A stretch of DNA of 64,000 nt from NCBI RefSeq assembly GCF_000527095.1, contig NZ_AZUN01000001.1, positions 1,240,001-1,304,000 of the forward strand, in the 5' to 3' direction. The notes below the pieces were generated by a model, which worked only from the letters and a program-made list of their open reading frames with translations, did no database searches and was not told the DNA's origin. Positions 7,943-17,398 of this stretch are shown here, in pieces; the stretch's first letter is position 1; each line of letters begins with the position of its first letter. The position numbers and the translations under genes are program-made. The DNA comes from Methylomicrobium lacus LW14. Lineage in GTDB: Bacteria; Pseudomonadota; Gammaproteobacteria; Methylococcales; Methylomonadaceae.

Positions 7943-10900
7943 CTAAGCCGCCCACTTCCTACCCTGGCTAGCATAGTCGAGCATCAGGTAGAACACGTTG
8001 TCGCACTTCTCCCGGAATAACACGCGGTCGTAGCTTTCCGGCAGATTAGTGTCCAACACCTTCTCGACGGCAGAGCGCACCTGCTTTTGGGTCTGCGTAT
8101 CCTTATACCAATCCTGTACCAGCACCTTGGGTTGCTCTTCCAACAAACGATGCAATAACGACTTTGCCGCAAGCCTGACGTTCTGCGTTTCTTCCGGCGT
8201 CATCCTGTCTTTCTTCAGCAGATCGAACAGTTCCAGCTCGTCTTCCGACAGACCCTCGCGAATGTGTCGTTTATCCTCCGCGCGCAAATCTTCGGTGAAT
8301 TTTATCAGGTCTTCATAATAGTTCTCGGTGGATGAGCCGCCTGAATTGTAGGTATCGATAATCTGTTGCAACCGTTGAGCAAAGTCGGTACGCGTCGCAT
8401 TCTGTTGCAGCATCAGCTCAAGCTTGCGTTGCAGGAAAGCACGCAGGTCCGCGATTTCAATGTTCTTGTAAGTCGCCTGCTTGAACTCTTCGCGCAATTT
8501 ATCGAAGTTGATTTTACTGAGGTCCCAGGTCTTACCCTTCTGGATGATCTGGTATTCCGCGCTGTACTGGCGCACCTTAAACGCCTCCGAGTCGTTTACT
8601 ACCACACTTTCATCCAGCAATTCGGCGATTTTCAAACTGATCTTGTCGATATCTGTCTGCTCGATAAGGCTGTCTATCACCCCACGCAAATACTGGAATG
8701 CCGCCACCTCGCGCACTCGGCTCTGTTTGCCGCGCCCCATAATCTCAGGCTTGCACGCCTCATACAGCGACGAAATGGTGTTCTCATACACGTTGAAGCC
8801 CTTGCGCCATTCGTCGTTTGCCAGCAAGGCATTGGCAAAGATATTAAAGCGACCCAGTTTTTCGAATACATCGTCGCTGCCCAGAACCTCGCGCAGCGCA
8901 ACCTCTTTCTCGTGGCAGAACACCAAACCCTGCTCAATCGCGTCGTCCAGTAGCCGAAACAGTTCCGCCTTTTCCTTGACTGGCGGATCAATCTCATCGC
9001 CGCCTTGCGCGTAATCCTTCAGCGCCAGCTTCATGTTGCGGAACACGTTATAGTAATCCACGATCTCGCCGTTGCGCTTCTCCACACCGTTGATCTTCCA
9101 CGCCGTGACACGGTTGGCTCGGGCGATAGTCTGCATCAGAGTATGACCCTGCATTGGCTTGTCGAGATAGAGCGTCGAAAGCGTGGGCGCGTCAAAGCCC
9201 GTCAGCCACATCGCGCACACGAACACCAGTTGCAGCGGATCGTTCTCATCCTTGAAGTTGAATTCGATGTCGTGGCCGTGTCCATCCAGCTTGTTCATGC
9301 GCTCGCGGTGCGGCTTGACGTCCAGCTTCTGAGCCTTGAATTTCTTTTCCTCGTCCGCGTCTTCACTGACCACCACCGTCATTTCCACCGAGCGCATGTA
9401 CTCAACGATCTGGCTCAGTCGCCTCTTCTCAATGTCGTTGGCCGATTTACTGATGCGTCCCCGTAACTCTTTAATCTCTTCCTTCCACAACCGTTGTACC
9501 TTGTCATACATCTTCACGGCGGTGAACTTGTCCACCGACACCACCAGCCCTTTGCCCAGATAGCCGCGCCGGGGAAAGTGATAGACGATGTCCCGCGCAA
9601 TTTTCTCCAGCCGGTCGTCGCGCTTGATGACTTCGATCTCTTTGGCAAAACGCTTCTCCAGCTTGGCCTGCTGCGCCTCGTCCAGATTCTCGTCCTCCAG
9701 AATCCGGTAAAACTCCTCGCTCAAGCCCTCGTTCTGGTTCAGCACCTCCGGCACGCGCTTCTCGTAAAACAGCGGCACCGTCGCGCCGTCGTCCATCGAC
9801 TGCTGGAAGTTGTATTCGGAAACATAACCGCCGAACCAGGCATTGGTCTTGCGCTCGCGCCCCAACAGCGGCGTGCCGGTGAACGCCAGATAGTTCGCAT
9901 TGGGCAAGCCCTTGCGCATGTTCTCCGCCAGCGACTTGTATTGTGTGCGGTGCGCCTCGTCCACGATCACGATGATTTCCTTGCTCGGCGAAAGCTCGGG
10001 ATATTCCCTGCCCTTGTCCCAGCGGAATTTCTGAATCAGCGTGAACACCACGCGCTTGTGCTGCCCGAGGAACTTGCGCATCTCCTCGCTGTTCTTGGGC
10101 TGCGCGGCTTCGGCCTCGCTAACCGTGCGGGTGTTCAGAAAGTTGCGGTAAATCTGCCCGTCCAGATCGTCGCGGTCGGTCACCACCACAAAAGTGAAAT
10201 TGCCGGTCTGTTTGCGGAAGATTTTGCGCGCATAAAAAATCATCGAAAAACTCTTGCCCGAGCCCTGGGTGTGCCAGAACACGCCCAGCTTGCCCGCCAG
10301 CTCATCGCGCCTGAGGAATGCGTCATAAGCCCGGTTCACGCCGATGAACTGGTGGTTCTGCGCGATGACCTTCGAACTGTCCTTGTAGTAGAGAATGAAA
10401 TTCTCCACGTAGTCCAGCAGCCTCTGTCTTGGCAATAAACCGTCGATCACGCCTTCCAGGCTGATGCCCTGCTCGCGGATCGCGGCGCGGTCGATCTTCT
10501 GCTTCTCATCATCCGCACGCAGCCAGTTGAAGAAATGCCCCCACTCCGCCGTGATGCTGCCCACCTTGGTCTCGATGGCGTTGGACAGCACGCAAAAGGC
10601 ATTGGTCAGGAAAAGCTGCGGAATTTCCGCCTTGTAAGTCGTAAGGTTGTCGTCGTAAGCGTTGCGTAGTTTTATATTGGAATTTTTCAGCTCGATAAAC
10701 ACCAGCGGAATGCCGTTGACGTAGAGCAACACATCCGGGCGGCGGAAGCCGCGCTCGCCCTTGATCCAGAGCTGGGTAACAGCCAGATAGCGGTTATTTT
10801 TTGGTTCGTTGAAATCCAGCAGCAGCATATGTTCCTGCTGCCGCGCGCCCTGAGCGTCGTCGAATTCCACCGGGATGCCGTCGCGCAGCAGGCCGTAGAT

Positions 10901-11179
10901 TTCCCGGTTTGCGGCGATCAGCGTCATCGCCTGCCGCCGGTCGAGCAACTTTTCCAGCGCACTCTCGATGGCCGCTTCCGGGATGGCCGGATTCAGGCGA
11001 ATCGCGGCTTCCCGCACCCGCTCCGCCAGAATCACATCGCGCTTGTTGGCGCGGCCTGAGCCGTCGTTCAAATCTTCCGCCTTTTCCGTAAAGCAGTCGA
11101 GCACGTCGAAACCGTGCAGATGCTGGAGCTTCTGCACCAACGCCTGCTCGATCTGATCTTCGGAAATGAAATTAGGCAT
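7943..11179 (-). CDS. hsdR: Type I restriction enzyme, R (endonuclease/translocase) subunit
   Basis: About 1078 residues (ATG 11179; a GTG two codons upstream is an alternative). The N-terminal nuclease domain has Arg-Arg-Pro-Asp-Val-Leu...Phe-Ile-Glu-Leu-Lys at about 148-167. A superfamily 2 motor follows with Walker A (Thr-Gln-Gly-Ser-Gly-Lys-Ser, near 308), a DEAH box (Asp-Glu-Ala-His-Arg-Thr) and Thr-Gly-Thr-Pro. The helical C-terminal part contacts the methylase. With HsdM and HsdS it cuts unmodified DNA far from the recognition site. It is the last gene of the hsd cluster, separated from hsdS by a toxin-antitoxin pair on the other strand. The frame is intact. Confidence 0.96.
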   Translation of the reverse strand: MPNFISEDQIEQALVQKLQHLHGFDVLDCFTEKAEDLNDGSGRANKRDVILAERVREAAIRLNPAIPEAAIESALEKLLDRRQAMTLIAANREIYGLLRDGIPVEFDDAQGARQQEHMLLLDFNEPKNNRYLAVTQLWIKGERGFRRPDVLLYVNGIPLVFIELKNSNIKLRNAYDDNLTTYKAEIPQLFLTNAFCVLSNAIETKVGSITAEWGHFFNWLRADDEKQKIDRAAIREQGISLEGVIDGLLPRQRLLDYVENFILYYKDSSKVIAQNHQFIGVNRAYDAFLRRDELAGKLGVFWHTQGSGKSFSMIFYARKIFRKQTGNFTFVVVTDRDDLDGQIYRNFLNTRTVSEAEAAQPKNSEEMRKFLGQHKRVVFTLIQKFRWDKGREYPELSPSKEIIVIVDEAHRTQYKSLAENMRKGLPNANYLAFTGTPLLGRERKTNAWFGGYVSEYNFQQSMDDGATVPLFYEKRVPEVLNQNEGLSEEFYRILEDENLDEAQQAKLEKRFAKEIEVIKRDDRLEKIARDIVYHFPRRGYLGKGLVVSVDKFTAVKMYDKVQRLWKEEIKELRGRISKSANDIEKRRLSQIVEYMRSVEMTVVVSEDADEEKKFKAQKLDVKPHRERMNKLDGHGHDIEFNFKDENDPLQLVFVCAMWLTGFDAPTLSTLYLDKPMQGHTLMQTIARANRVTAWKINGVEKRNGEIVDYYNVFRNMKLALKDYAQGGDEIDPPVKEKAELFRLLDDAIEQGLVFCHEKEVALREVLGSDDVFEKLGRFNIFANALLANDEWRKGFNVYENTISSLYEACKPEIMGRGKQSRVREVAAFQYLRGVIDSLIEQTDIDKISLKIAELLDESVVVNDSEAFKVRQYSAEYQIIQKGKTWDLSKINFDKLREEFKQATYKNIEIADLRAFLQRKLELMLQQNATRTDFAQRLQQIIDTYNSGGSSTENYYEDLIKFTEDLRAEDKRHIREGLSEDELELFDLLKKDRMTPEETQNVRLAAKSLLHRLLEEQPKVLVQDWYKDTQTQKQVRSAVEKVLDTNLPESYDRVLFREKCDNVFYLMLDYASQGRKWAA

Positions 11180-11244
11180 AGCCACCCCGCAAGCTTTGTG
11201 CTAAATTCAGCCCAGTCTGACCAGAATTATTAACGGAGGCAATC

Positions 11245-11496
11245 ATGCACAGCGAATGGCAACTACAAGAAGCAAAGGGCAACTTCAGCCAGCTCATCAA
11301 GCGGGCGGCGAGCGGTGAAGCGCAAACGGTTACAGTGCATGGCAAGCCAACAGCGGTAGTCGTTTCGGCAGAAGAGTATGCCCGGCTCACCCGCCACCGG
11401 ACCAAGCTCTCCAGCGCGCTGCTGCGCCCCGACCTCGCAGCCGAAGACCTGGACATTTCCCGCAGCACGGATCCCGGACGCGACATCGAGCTATGA
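11245..11496 (+). CDS. Phd/YefM-type antitoxin
   Basis: An 83-residue protein: Trp-Gln-Leu-Gln-Glu-Ala-Lys-Gly-Asn-Phe-Ser-Gln-Leu-Ile opens the Phd fold, followed by Val-Thr-Val-His-Gly-Lys-Pro-Thr-Ala-Val-Val-Val-Ser. The family binds its own promoter through the N-terminus and neutralises the toxin through the C-terminus. It overlaps the toxin gene by 4 bp (ATGA), so the two are co-translated. A GGAGG-like site lies before the ATG. It sits antisense inside the hsd operon. Confidence 0.93.
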   Translation: MHSEWQLQEAKGNFSQLIKRAASGEAQTVTVHGKPTAVVVSAEEYARLTRHRTKLSSALLRPDLAAEDLDISRSTDPGRDIEL

Positions 11497-11915
11497 GCTG
11501 GCTGCTCGATACCTGCGCAATTTCCGAATACGCCAAGAAAGCCCCAGCGACTAAAGTGATCTCCTGGCTGGACGAGCAGGACGAAGCCAGCCTGTTCATA
11601 AGCGTCATCACCCTGGGCGAGATTGAAAAAGGCATTCTCAAGCTGCGCAAAGCCGATCCGCACCGCAGCCAGAAACTTACTGCCTGGCTGGGCACGGTGG
11701 AACAACGCTTCGCCGGACGCATCCTGCCGCTGGATGCCGCAGCGCTTCACGTCTGGGCGCAAATCGCAGCCGGCGCGGAATTGGCCGGGCAACCGATGCC
11801 GGTCATGGACGGCCTGCTGATGGCCTCCGCCCAATGCCACGGCCTCACCGTGGTCACCCGCAACATGCAGGATTTCGCGCCGTATCCGCAGGTGTTTAAT
11901 CCTTGGGTGATGTAA
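11493..11915 (+). CDS. vapC: VapC-type PIN-domain toxin (ribonuclease)
   Basis: A 140-residue PIN protein. The acidic cluster is present: Asp in Trp-Leu-Leu-Asp-Thr-Cys, Glu in Gly-Glu-Ile-Glu-Lys-Gly, Asp in Val-Met-Asp-Gly-Leu-Leu-Met-Ala and Asp in Thr-Arg-Asn-Met-Gln-Asp-Phe. VapC toxins cut tRNA or rRNA. Frame and length look intact, so the pair is probably functional. It ends 4 bp before the convergent hsdS stop, leaving no room for a separate terminator. Confidence 0.93.
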   Translation: MSWLLDTCAISEYAKKAPATKVISWLDEQDEASLFISVITLGEIEKGILKLRKADPHRSQKLTAWLGTVEQRFAGRILPLDAAALHVWAQIAAGAELAGQPMPVMDGLLMASAQCHGLTVVTRNMQDFAPYPQVFNPWVM

Positions 11916-11919
11916 CAGC

Positions 11920-13140
11920 TCAGGCTTCATGGGCAGCCTCCTCCATGCCGGGCGGGAACTGGATGTCGAGATTTTCGACGGAGAGTTTGCCTGAGATGAG
12001 GCGGGGAAGAAGCCTGTCTCTCATCAAGGTGAGATATTCATTTTGCCGTGTGAGAAATCGTTTCATCTCAAACTGGGTGTCTGCAACTTCCTCATACTTC
12101 TTGATGAGTTGAACGGGTGGTAAAAAGAACAGATTCGAGTAAGCTTGGCTGCGATTAAGCCCTGGAACGGCTGCATCATTGTTGATAAAGTTCATCGAAC
12201 GCAGAAGAAAATAAAGAAAGCTGTTCGGCAGTTCCGACTTTACGAAATACACCGTATCAATGGGAAAGAACCCGCGTTCAGACCAATATACGCTGCCAAC
12301 ATTTCCCTTTCGTCCCACGATAAGTCCGGGCGTTTTTACCAGTGCTTCGTTGTGTGTGCCAACCACGCCGCTGGAACCATACACATGAAACTCACCGGGC
12401 ACTCGGTCGTCATCTTTCAATGCCTTGCCATAGCAAAGTTCTAGAATTTCCCCCAACTTCTTGATCTCCCAGCCATCCGGCACACCTTTGATAACCTTCA
12501 CCTTGTCATGACCGGGGAAGCGCAGGCGGACAAACCATTCGCGGTAGATTTCCTCGGCCATCTTTTCCAACAGCGCGATGCGCCGATGGTTGTTCTCGAT
12601 CAAGTCATCGTAGACGGAAAGGATGGCAGCAATCTTCTGCTGAATAGGCGGAGGAGGCAGTGGAATCTTGAAGTCACCTATTTGTTTTCCGCTGATGTGC
12701 GGAACATTTACGCCCGTGACTATGGGCTGAATGTAGTCCGAAAAATAACCACTCGAAATCAAGCACCGAAGGTAGGTTTGATTGAGTCCATTCTTAGCCC
12801 TCAGCCTTGAAACACGCTGTACCAACAAAGCTCTTGGATCGTGTTTTTTAATGTATGCCCATTTCAAACCCGCAGTAACCCAAGGTCGATCCATTGCCAG
12901 TACAATATCGCCGACACGAAGCTCAAACTTGCTGAATGAATCTGCATCTACGATTGACCAGTATTTAGATGCGCTCCAATCGATAAAACCCTGCTGTACG
13001 TTCTCACCTTTAACAAGCGCAACATCCACTGGATTATCTGTGAAGCGTTCGCTCTTAAAAGCAAACCCTGGAAATATATCAGTATAGCGTCCGAGTTTGT
13101 CAACATCGAATTGTGAAATACGACTCCCCATATCACGCAT
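11920..13140 (-). CDS. hsdS: Type I restriction enzyme, S (specificity) subunit
   Basis: A 406-residue protein with two target-recognition domains (about 1-170 and 225-365). They are separated by a conserved helical spacer containing Pro-Leu-Pro-Pro-Pro-Pro-Ile-Gln-Gln-Lys-Ile-Ala and Glu-Lys-Met-Ala-Glu-Glu-Ile-Tyr-Arg-Glu-Trp-Phe. A second helical repeat at the C-terminus includes Leu-Leu-Pro-Arg-Leu-Ile-Ser-Gly-Lys-Leu. It sets the DNA sequence recognised by the complex. The start overlaps the end of hsdM by 8 bp. The recognition sequence cannot be read from the protein by eye. Confidence 0.95.
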   Translation of the reverse strand: MRDMGSRISQFDVDKLGRYTDIFPGFAFKSERFTDNPVDVALVKGENVQQGFIDWSASKYWSIVDADSFSKFELRVGDIVLAMDRPWVTAGLKWAYIKKHDPRALLVQRVSRLRAKNGLNQTYLRCLISSGYFSDYIQPIVTGVNVPHISGKQIGDFKIPLPPPPIQQKIAAILSVYDDLIENNHRRIALLEKMAEEIYREWFVRLRFPGHDKVKVIKGVPDGWEIKKLGEILELCYGKALKDDDRVPGEFHVYGSSGVVGTHNEALVKTPGLIVGRKGNVGSVYWSERGFFPIDTVYFVKSELPNSFLYFLLRSMNFINNDAAVPGLNRSQAYSNLFFLPPVQLIKKYEEVADTQFEMKRFLTRQNEYLTLMRDRLLPRLISGKLSVENLDIQFPPGMEEAAHEA

Positions 13141-15199
13141 TCACAATCAAGTTGAGATTTTGATTGATGACCTTTTCCAAAATTGACGATTCCGAATTCA
13201 ACGCTGCAAATTGGTCATTCAAGTTGGCAAGTTCCGCGATAAATTCTTCCTCCGTCTTGCCATCCTCTTCGATCACCACACCGACGTAACGGCCTGGGTT
13301 CAGCGAATAGTCCTGCTCCTGTAAATCTGCGTGGGTAGCAAGTTTACATAGACCTGTGACATCTTCATATTCCGCCTTGGGGAAACGTTCCTGTAACCAA
13401 TGGATGTGCTGGTAGAAAATTTCTGCGCTCTTCACTTCCTTGTGCAATTCTTCCAGTGCGCCCTTAAGCGCATTGGTCTTGCGGTCGGTCGTGCCGCGTT
13501 TACCTTCGGCCTTCGCCTGTTCGGCCTGTTGCTTTTCGCGCTGGCGCACGACCTTGTCCAAATGCTTCAAACCTTCATGCAACGCGGCAAAGAAAGGATC
13601 GAACGCCTCGCGCAATTGCTGCTGCGCCTTGTTCTTCTTGTCCACGGCCATTTCATCCGCGTACTTTTCTTGATATTGCGCGTAGCGGGTCTTAAGTTTT
13701 ACCAGCCCCGCCCATTGCTGCACCAGTTCGCCAACGGCCTGCTTGCCAGCAGCATCGTCAAGCACTTCGAGCAGTTGCGCGGAGACGGGTTCGACGTTGG
13801 TTTTGTTCTCGACCAGGCGCTGCATGCCAGCCGCAAAATAGCGGTCTATGAGCTGGACGAATTTCTCGCGCCGCCCCTTGTGCAACTGGCTGATGATGGC
13901 GATGTTCTGGATATGTTCTTCGCTGAATTCGCGGTGGGCGCGGTCTATCTGGGTATAGATGTTGCGCGCGTCGATGAACAGGATTTTGTCGTCGGTCTTG
14001 GCTTTGTCGAAGAACCACAGTGTGGCCGGGAGCGTGACGGTGTAGAACATGTTCGAGGGCAGCGTCAGCATGCCGTAGATCAGGTTTTGCTCGATCAGCG
14101 TCTGGCGGATGTCGGCTTCGGAGTGGCGCGCGTCGGATGCGGAATTCGCCATGACCAGCGCGGCGCGGCCTTGCGCTTTGAGCGAAGTGGCGAACAGGTT
14201 GATCCAGAGGTAGTTACCGTTGGGCACGGTTTCCTTGCCCTCGTCGGCTTTCTTCACTTTCGACTTGTTGCGCGGGATGCCGTAGGTGTTGAAGCGCTTG
14301 TCCTTCTCCACGCTGGACAGGCTCACGTCGTCGACGTTGAACGGGGGATTGGCGAGCACGTAATCGAATGCGCCAAAACTCTGGTACGGGTCTTCATAGT
14401 AGGTGTTGGCCTGCTTGATTTCGCCGCGCAGGCCGTTGACCGCGAGGTTCATCTTGGCGAGGTTGACGGTGTCGCGCGTTTTTTCCTGGCCGCAGACATA
14501 CACGCCGCTCTCCGAGCCTTTCAGTTCCTTGCGGTGTTCGGAGATGAACTGGGCGGACTGCACAAACATTCCGCCGGAACCGCAAGCGGGGTCAAACACT
14601 TTGCCTCCGTGCGGCTCGATGATCTCGACCATCAGGCGCACCACGGAGCGCGGCGTGAAAAATTCGCCGCCTTTCTGGCCTTCGCTGCGGGCGAATTCGG
14701 ATAGGAAGTATTCGTAAATCTGCCCGAACAAGTCGCCGGTGGCATCGGCGGGTATGTCGGCGAAGGTGCGCAGCAGCGATTGCGGCAGGGTCTTGTCGGT
14801 GCGGGTCAGCGCGGCATATTCGTCCTTGGGCAGCACGCCTTCGAGTTCGGGCTTGTATTCCTCAATGAGCTTCATCGCATTCTTGAGCGCCTTGGCGATG
14901 TCTTTTTCTTCCGGGAGATTCAGCAGGTAGTCGTAACGCGCATGGTCGGGCAAATAGAAGCCGCATTTCTCGATGGCGATTTCCGAAACCGGCTTCTCGC
15001 GGCGGGAGCCTTTAAGTTCCTGGTATTCGGCAATTATTTCCGCCTCATGGCGGCGATAGTTATTGTCGGCAAACTTGAGGAAGATCAGCCCCAGCACCGG
15101 GGTCGAGTATTCGCTGGATTTTAGGTCGGAGTTCGCGCGCAGCTTGTCTGCCGCGCTCCACAAATCGGCTTCAAGCTTTTTGAGTTGGTCTTTGTTCAT
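13133..15199 (-). CDS. hsdM: Type I restriction enzyme, M (N6-adenine methylase) subunit
   Basis: 688 residues. The N-terminal helical HsdM domain is followed by the methylase core with the SAM motif Phe-Asp-Pro-Ala-Cys-Gly-Ser-Gly-Gly-Met (about 205) and the catalytic Asn-Pro-Pro-Phe (about 309). The C-terminal extension has a long coiled region rich in Lys, Glu and Gln. It methylates host DNA and is required for restriction. It is first in the hsdM-hsdS-hsdR order, so the operon promoter should lie at 15200-15280. Confidence 0.96.
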   Translation of the reverse strand: MNKDQLKKLEADLWSAADKLRANSDLKSSEYSTPVLGLIFLKFADNNYRRHEAEIIAEYQELKGSRREKPVSEIAIEKCGFYLPDHARYDYLLNLPEEKDIAKALKNAMKLIEEYKPELEGVLPKDEYAALTRTDKTLPQSLLRTFADIPADATGDLFGQIYEYFLSEFARSEGQKGGEFFTPRSVVRLMVEIIEPHGGKVFDPACGSGGMFVQSAQFISEHRKELKGSESGVYVCGQEKTRDTVNLAKMNLAVNGLRGEIKQANTYYEDPYQSFGAFDYVLANPPFNVDDVSLSSVEKDKRFNTYGIPRNKSKVKKADEGKETVPNGNYLWINLFATSLKAQGRAALVMANSASDARHSEADIRQTLIEQNLIYGMLTLPSNMFYTVTLPATLWFFDKAKTDDKILFIDARNIYTQIDRAHREFSEEHIQNIAIISQLHKGRREKFVQLIDRYFAAGMQRLVENKTNVEPVSAQLLEVLDDAAGKQAVGELVQQWAGLVKLKTRYAQYQEKYADEMAVDKKNKAQQQLREAFDPFFAALHEGLKHLDKVVRQREKQQAEQAKAEGKRGTTDRKTNALKGALEELHKEVKSAEIFYQHIHWLQERFPKAEYEDVTGLCKLATHADLQEQDYSLNPGRYVGVVIEEDGKTEEEFIAELANLNDQFAALNSESSILEKVINQNLNLIVNA

Positions 15200-15276
15200 G
15201 AATTCCGTATATTTTATTTGTCCGGATCGAGCGATAAAACTGCTGTTGAATTATTTCAATAATCGATGCTTCATAT

Positions 15277-15309
15277 AAAATAAGGGAAGACTCCCTTTTC
15301 CCTTATTTA
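15277..15309. terminator. Inverted repeat between ssb and hsdM
   Basis: Complementary arms AAATAAGGGA and TCCCTTATTT around an 11-nt loop. It lies just after the ssb stop and before hsdM, so it may end the ssb transcript. Confidence 0.5.
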
Positions 15310-15336
15310 TCTTATAGCATTAGTCTCAGGTATCCT

Positions 15337-15834
15337 CTAGAACGGAATGTCGTCGTCAAAATCATCGTAATTAGATGGAGACGGAGACGGCGGCATCGAG
15401 CCCGAAGACGTCGGCGCATCCGATCTTGCTGCTGGAGCCGACGGCCGGCTCGAAGACGCATAACCCGATTGCGGTTGATCGCCGCCAAAGCTGGCGGTGC
15501 CGCCACTGCGGCTATCTAACATATGCATTTCTTCCGCGACGATTTCGGTCGTGTAACGGTCTTGTCCGTCCTGTCCTTGCCACTTCTGGGTCCGGATGCG
15601 GCCTTCAACATAGACCTGACTGCCTTTTTTCAGATATTCGCTCGCAATTTCGGCGAGACGGCTAAAAAACACCACGCGGTGCCATTCGGTCTCTTCCTTG
15701 CGTTCATTCGTCTGTTTATCCCGCCATCTTCGGCTGGTGGCCAGGCGAATGGTCGTGACCTGACCGCCGCTCGGCAGGAAGCGAACTTCAGGATCGACCC
15801 CCAACCTTCCTATCAACATAACTTTATTCAGCAT
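15337..15834 (-). CDS. ssb: Single-stranded DNA-binding protein
   Basis: 165 residues: an N-terminal OB fold (Met-Leu-Asn-Lys-Val-Met-Leu-Ile-Gly-Arg-Leu-Gly, later Glu-Trp-His-Arg-Val-Val-Phe-Phe), a Gly/Ser/Pro-rich flexible linker, and the acidic tip Asp-Asp-Asp-Ile-Pro-Phe that recruits repair and replication partners. It coats ssDNA during replication and repair. Divergent from dnaB, so the 136-bp spacer serves both. Confidence 0.97.
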   Translation of the reverse strand: MLNKVMLIGRLGVDPEVRFLPSGGQVTTIRLATSRRWRDKQTNERKEETEWHRVVFFSRLAEIASEYLKKGSQVYVEGRIRTQKWQGQDGQDRYTTEIVAEEMHMLDSRSGGTASFGGDQPQSGYASSSRPSAPAARSDAPTSSGSMPPSPSPSNYDDFDDDIPF

Positions 15835-15919
15835 CTTTTACTCCCAATGAATTTTCCCAATGCGGCTGACAGCGCACCGGGTTACCTCGAATTTTGATAA
15901 AATAACAGTATATCAAATC

Positions 15920-15935
15920 AAGGGCGCTTGCCCTT
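15920..15935. promoter_or_regulatory. Inverted repeat in the ssb/dnaB spacer
   Basis: AAGGGC/GCCCTT arms with a 4-nt loop in the divergent promoter region. It could be an operator or a small hairpin in the dnaB leader; nothing decides between them. Confidence 0.3.
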
Positions 15936-15970
15936 CATAATCATCACCGACTCTTTTATCTTCCGACTAG

Positions 15971-17365
15971 ATGCCTGACAGCCTTAGCTTTCCGCGCGAT
16001 TACGCGCATGATTCTTTAAAAGTTCCGCCCAATTCCATCCAGGCCGAGCAATCGGTGCTGGGCGGTCTGATGCTGGACAATCAGACCTGGGACTCGGTCG
16101 CGGACAAGGTCACCGCCGACGATTTTTACCGCAAGGACCACCGACTGATTTTCAGAACGATCGAGAATCTGGCCGACAAACAGATTCCTTTCGATGTCGT
16201 CACGATTTCGGAAGCCTTGGAATCCATCGGCGAACTCGACAATGCCGGCGGCCTGGCTTATTTGGGCATGCTCGCGAAGGACACGCCGAGCGCCGCGAAC
16301 ATCGTCAGCTATGCGAATATCGTCCGCGACCGCTCGGTGTTACGACAACTGATTCACATCGGCACCGACATTTCGGACTCCGCCTTTAATACCGAAGGCC
16401 GCGATACCGCCGAACTGCTAGAAAACGCCGAACGCGAAGTGTTCAGGATCGCCGAACAGCGGCAAAAGGGACAAAGCGGCTTCCAGCCGATCAAATCGCT
16501 GCTCGCCAAGGCGGTCGATCGGATCGAGGTGATGTTCGCGCAGGAAGGATCGATCACCGGCGCGAGCACCGGATTCACCGAACTCGACCGCCTGACCTCC
16601 GGCCTGCAACCGGCCGATTTGATCATCGTCGCGGGCAGGCCTTCCATGGGAAAAACGACTATAGCGATGAACATGGCCGAGAATGTCGCGATCAAGAGCC
16701 GGATGCCGGTCGCGGTATTCAGTATGGAAATGCCGGGCGATGCCCTGGCAATGCGGATGATGTCGTCCTTGGGCCGCATCGACCAGCACAAGGTCAGGTC
16801 CGGCAAGCTCGAAGACGACGACTGGCCGCGGCTGACGTCCGCGATGAGCCTGCTGGCCGAGACCAAGCTATTCATCGACGACACCCCCGCGCTGACGCCG
16901 ACCGAAGTGCGTTCGCGGGCGCGACGACTGGTGCGCGAGCACGGCCCGCTCGGGTTGGTCGTGCTCGACTACCTGCAACTGATGCAGTCGCCAAGCAGCG
17001 GCGACAACCGCGTACAGCAGATCTCGGACATTTCGCGCGGTTTGAAAGCGCTCGCCAAGGAGCTGAATGTGCCGGTGATCGCTTTGTCGCAGTTGAACCG
17101 TAATCTCGAACAGCGGCCGAACAAGCGGCCGGTAATGTCGGACCTGCGCGAATCGGGCGCGATCGAGCAGGACGCCGACTTGATCATGTTCGTGTATCGC
17201 GACGAAGTCTATAACGAGGACAGCCCGGACAAAGGCATCGCCGAACTGATCATCGGCAAGCAGCGTAATGGCCCTTTGGGCACCGTGCGCCTGACCTTCC
17301 TCGGCCAGTTTACCCGTTTCGAGAATTACGCAGGCAGCCAGTATGACCAGGACTTTTATGAATAG
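15971..17365 (+). CDS. dnaB: Replicative DNA helicase DnaB
   Basis: 464 residues. The N-terminal helical domain (Pro-Pro-Asn-Ser-Ile-Gln-Ala-Glu-Gln-Ser-Val-Leu-Gly-Gly) is followed by the RecA-like motor with Walker A (Arg-Pro-Ser-Met-Gly-Lys-Thr-Thr, near 228), Leu-Asp-Tyr-Leu-Gln-Leu-Met, and Gln-Arg-Asn-Gly-Pro-Leu-Gly near the C-terminus. A hexameric 5'-3' helicase at the replication fork. No intein is present. The alr gene follows 33 bp downstream, an order common in gammaproteobacteria. Confidence 0.98.
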   Translation: MPDSLSFPRDYAHDSLKVPPNSIQAEQSVLGGLMLDNQTWDSVADKVTADDFYRKDHRLIFRTIENLADKQIPFDVVTISEALESIGELDNAGGLAYLGMLAKDTPSAANIVSYANIVRDRSVLRQLIHIGTDISDSAFNTEGRDTAELLENAEREVFRIAEQRQKGQSGFQPIKSLLAKAVDRIEVMFAQEGSITGASTGFTELDRLTSGLQPADLIIVAGRPSMGKTTIAMNMAENVAIKSRMPVAVFSMEMPGDALAMRMMSSLGRIDQHKVRSGKLEDDDWPRLTSAMSLLAETKLFIDDTPALTPTEVRSRARRLVREHGPLGLVVLDYLQLMQSPSSGDNRVQQISDISRGLKALAKELNVPVIALSQLNRNLEQRPNKRPVMSDLRESGAIEQDADLIMFVYRDEVYNEDSPDKGIAELIIGKQRNGPLGTVRLTFLGQFTRFENYAGSQYDQDFYE

Positions 17366-17398
17366 CCTCACGCATCTTCCGACAGGGAGCGCCGCCCG

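Noticed and set aside
9494..10438. Long open frame opposite hsdR
   Set aside because: Shadow of the hsdR codon pattern; no independent start signal or domain. The same holds for 13400-14704 opposite hsdM and 58321-59760 opposite the oxidoreductase.
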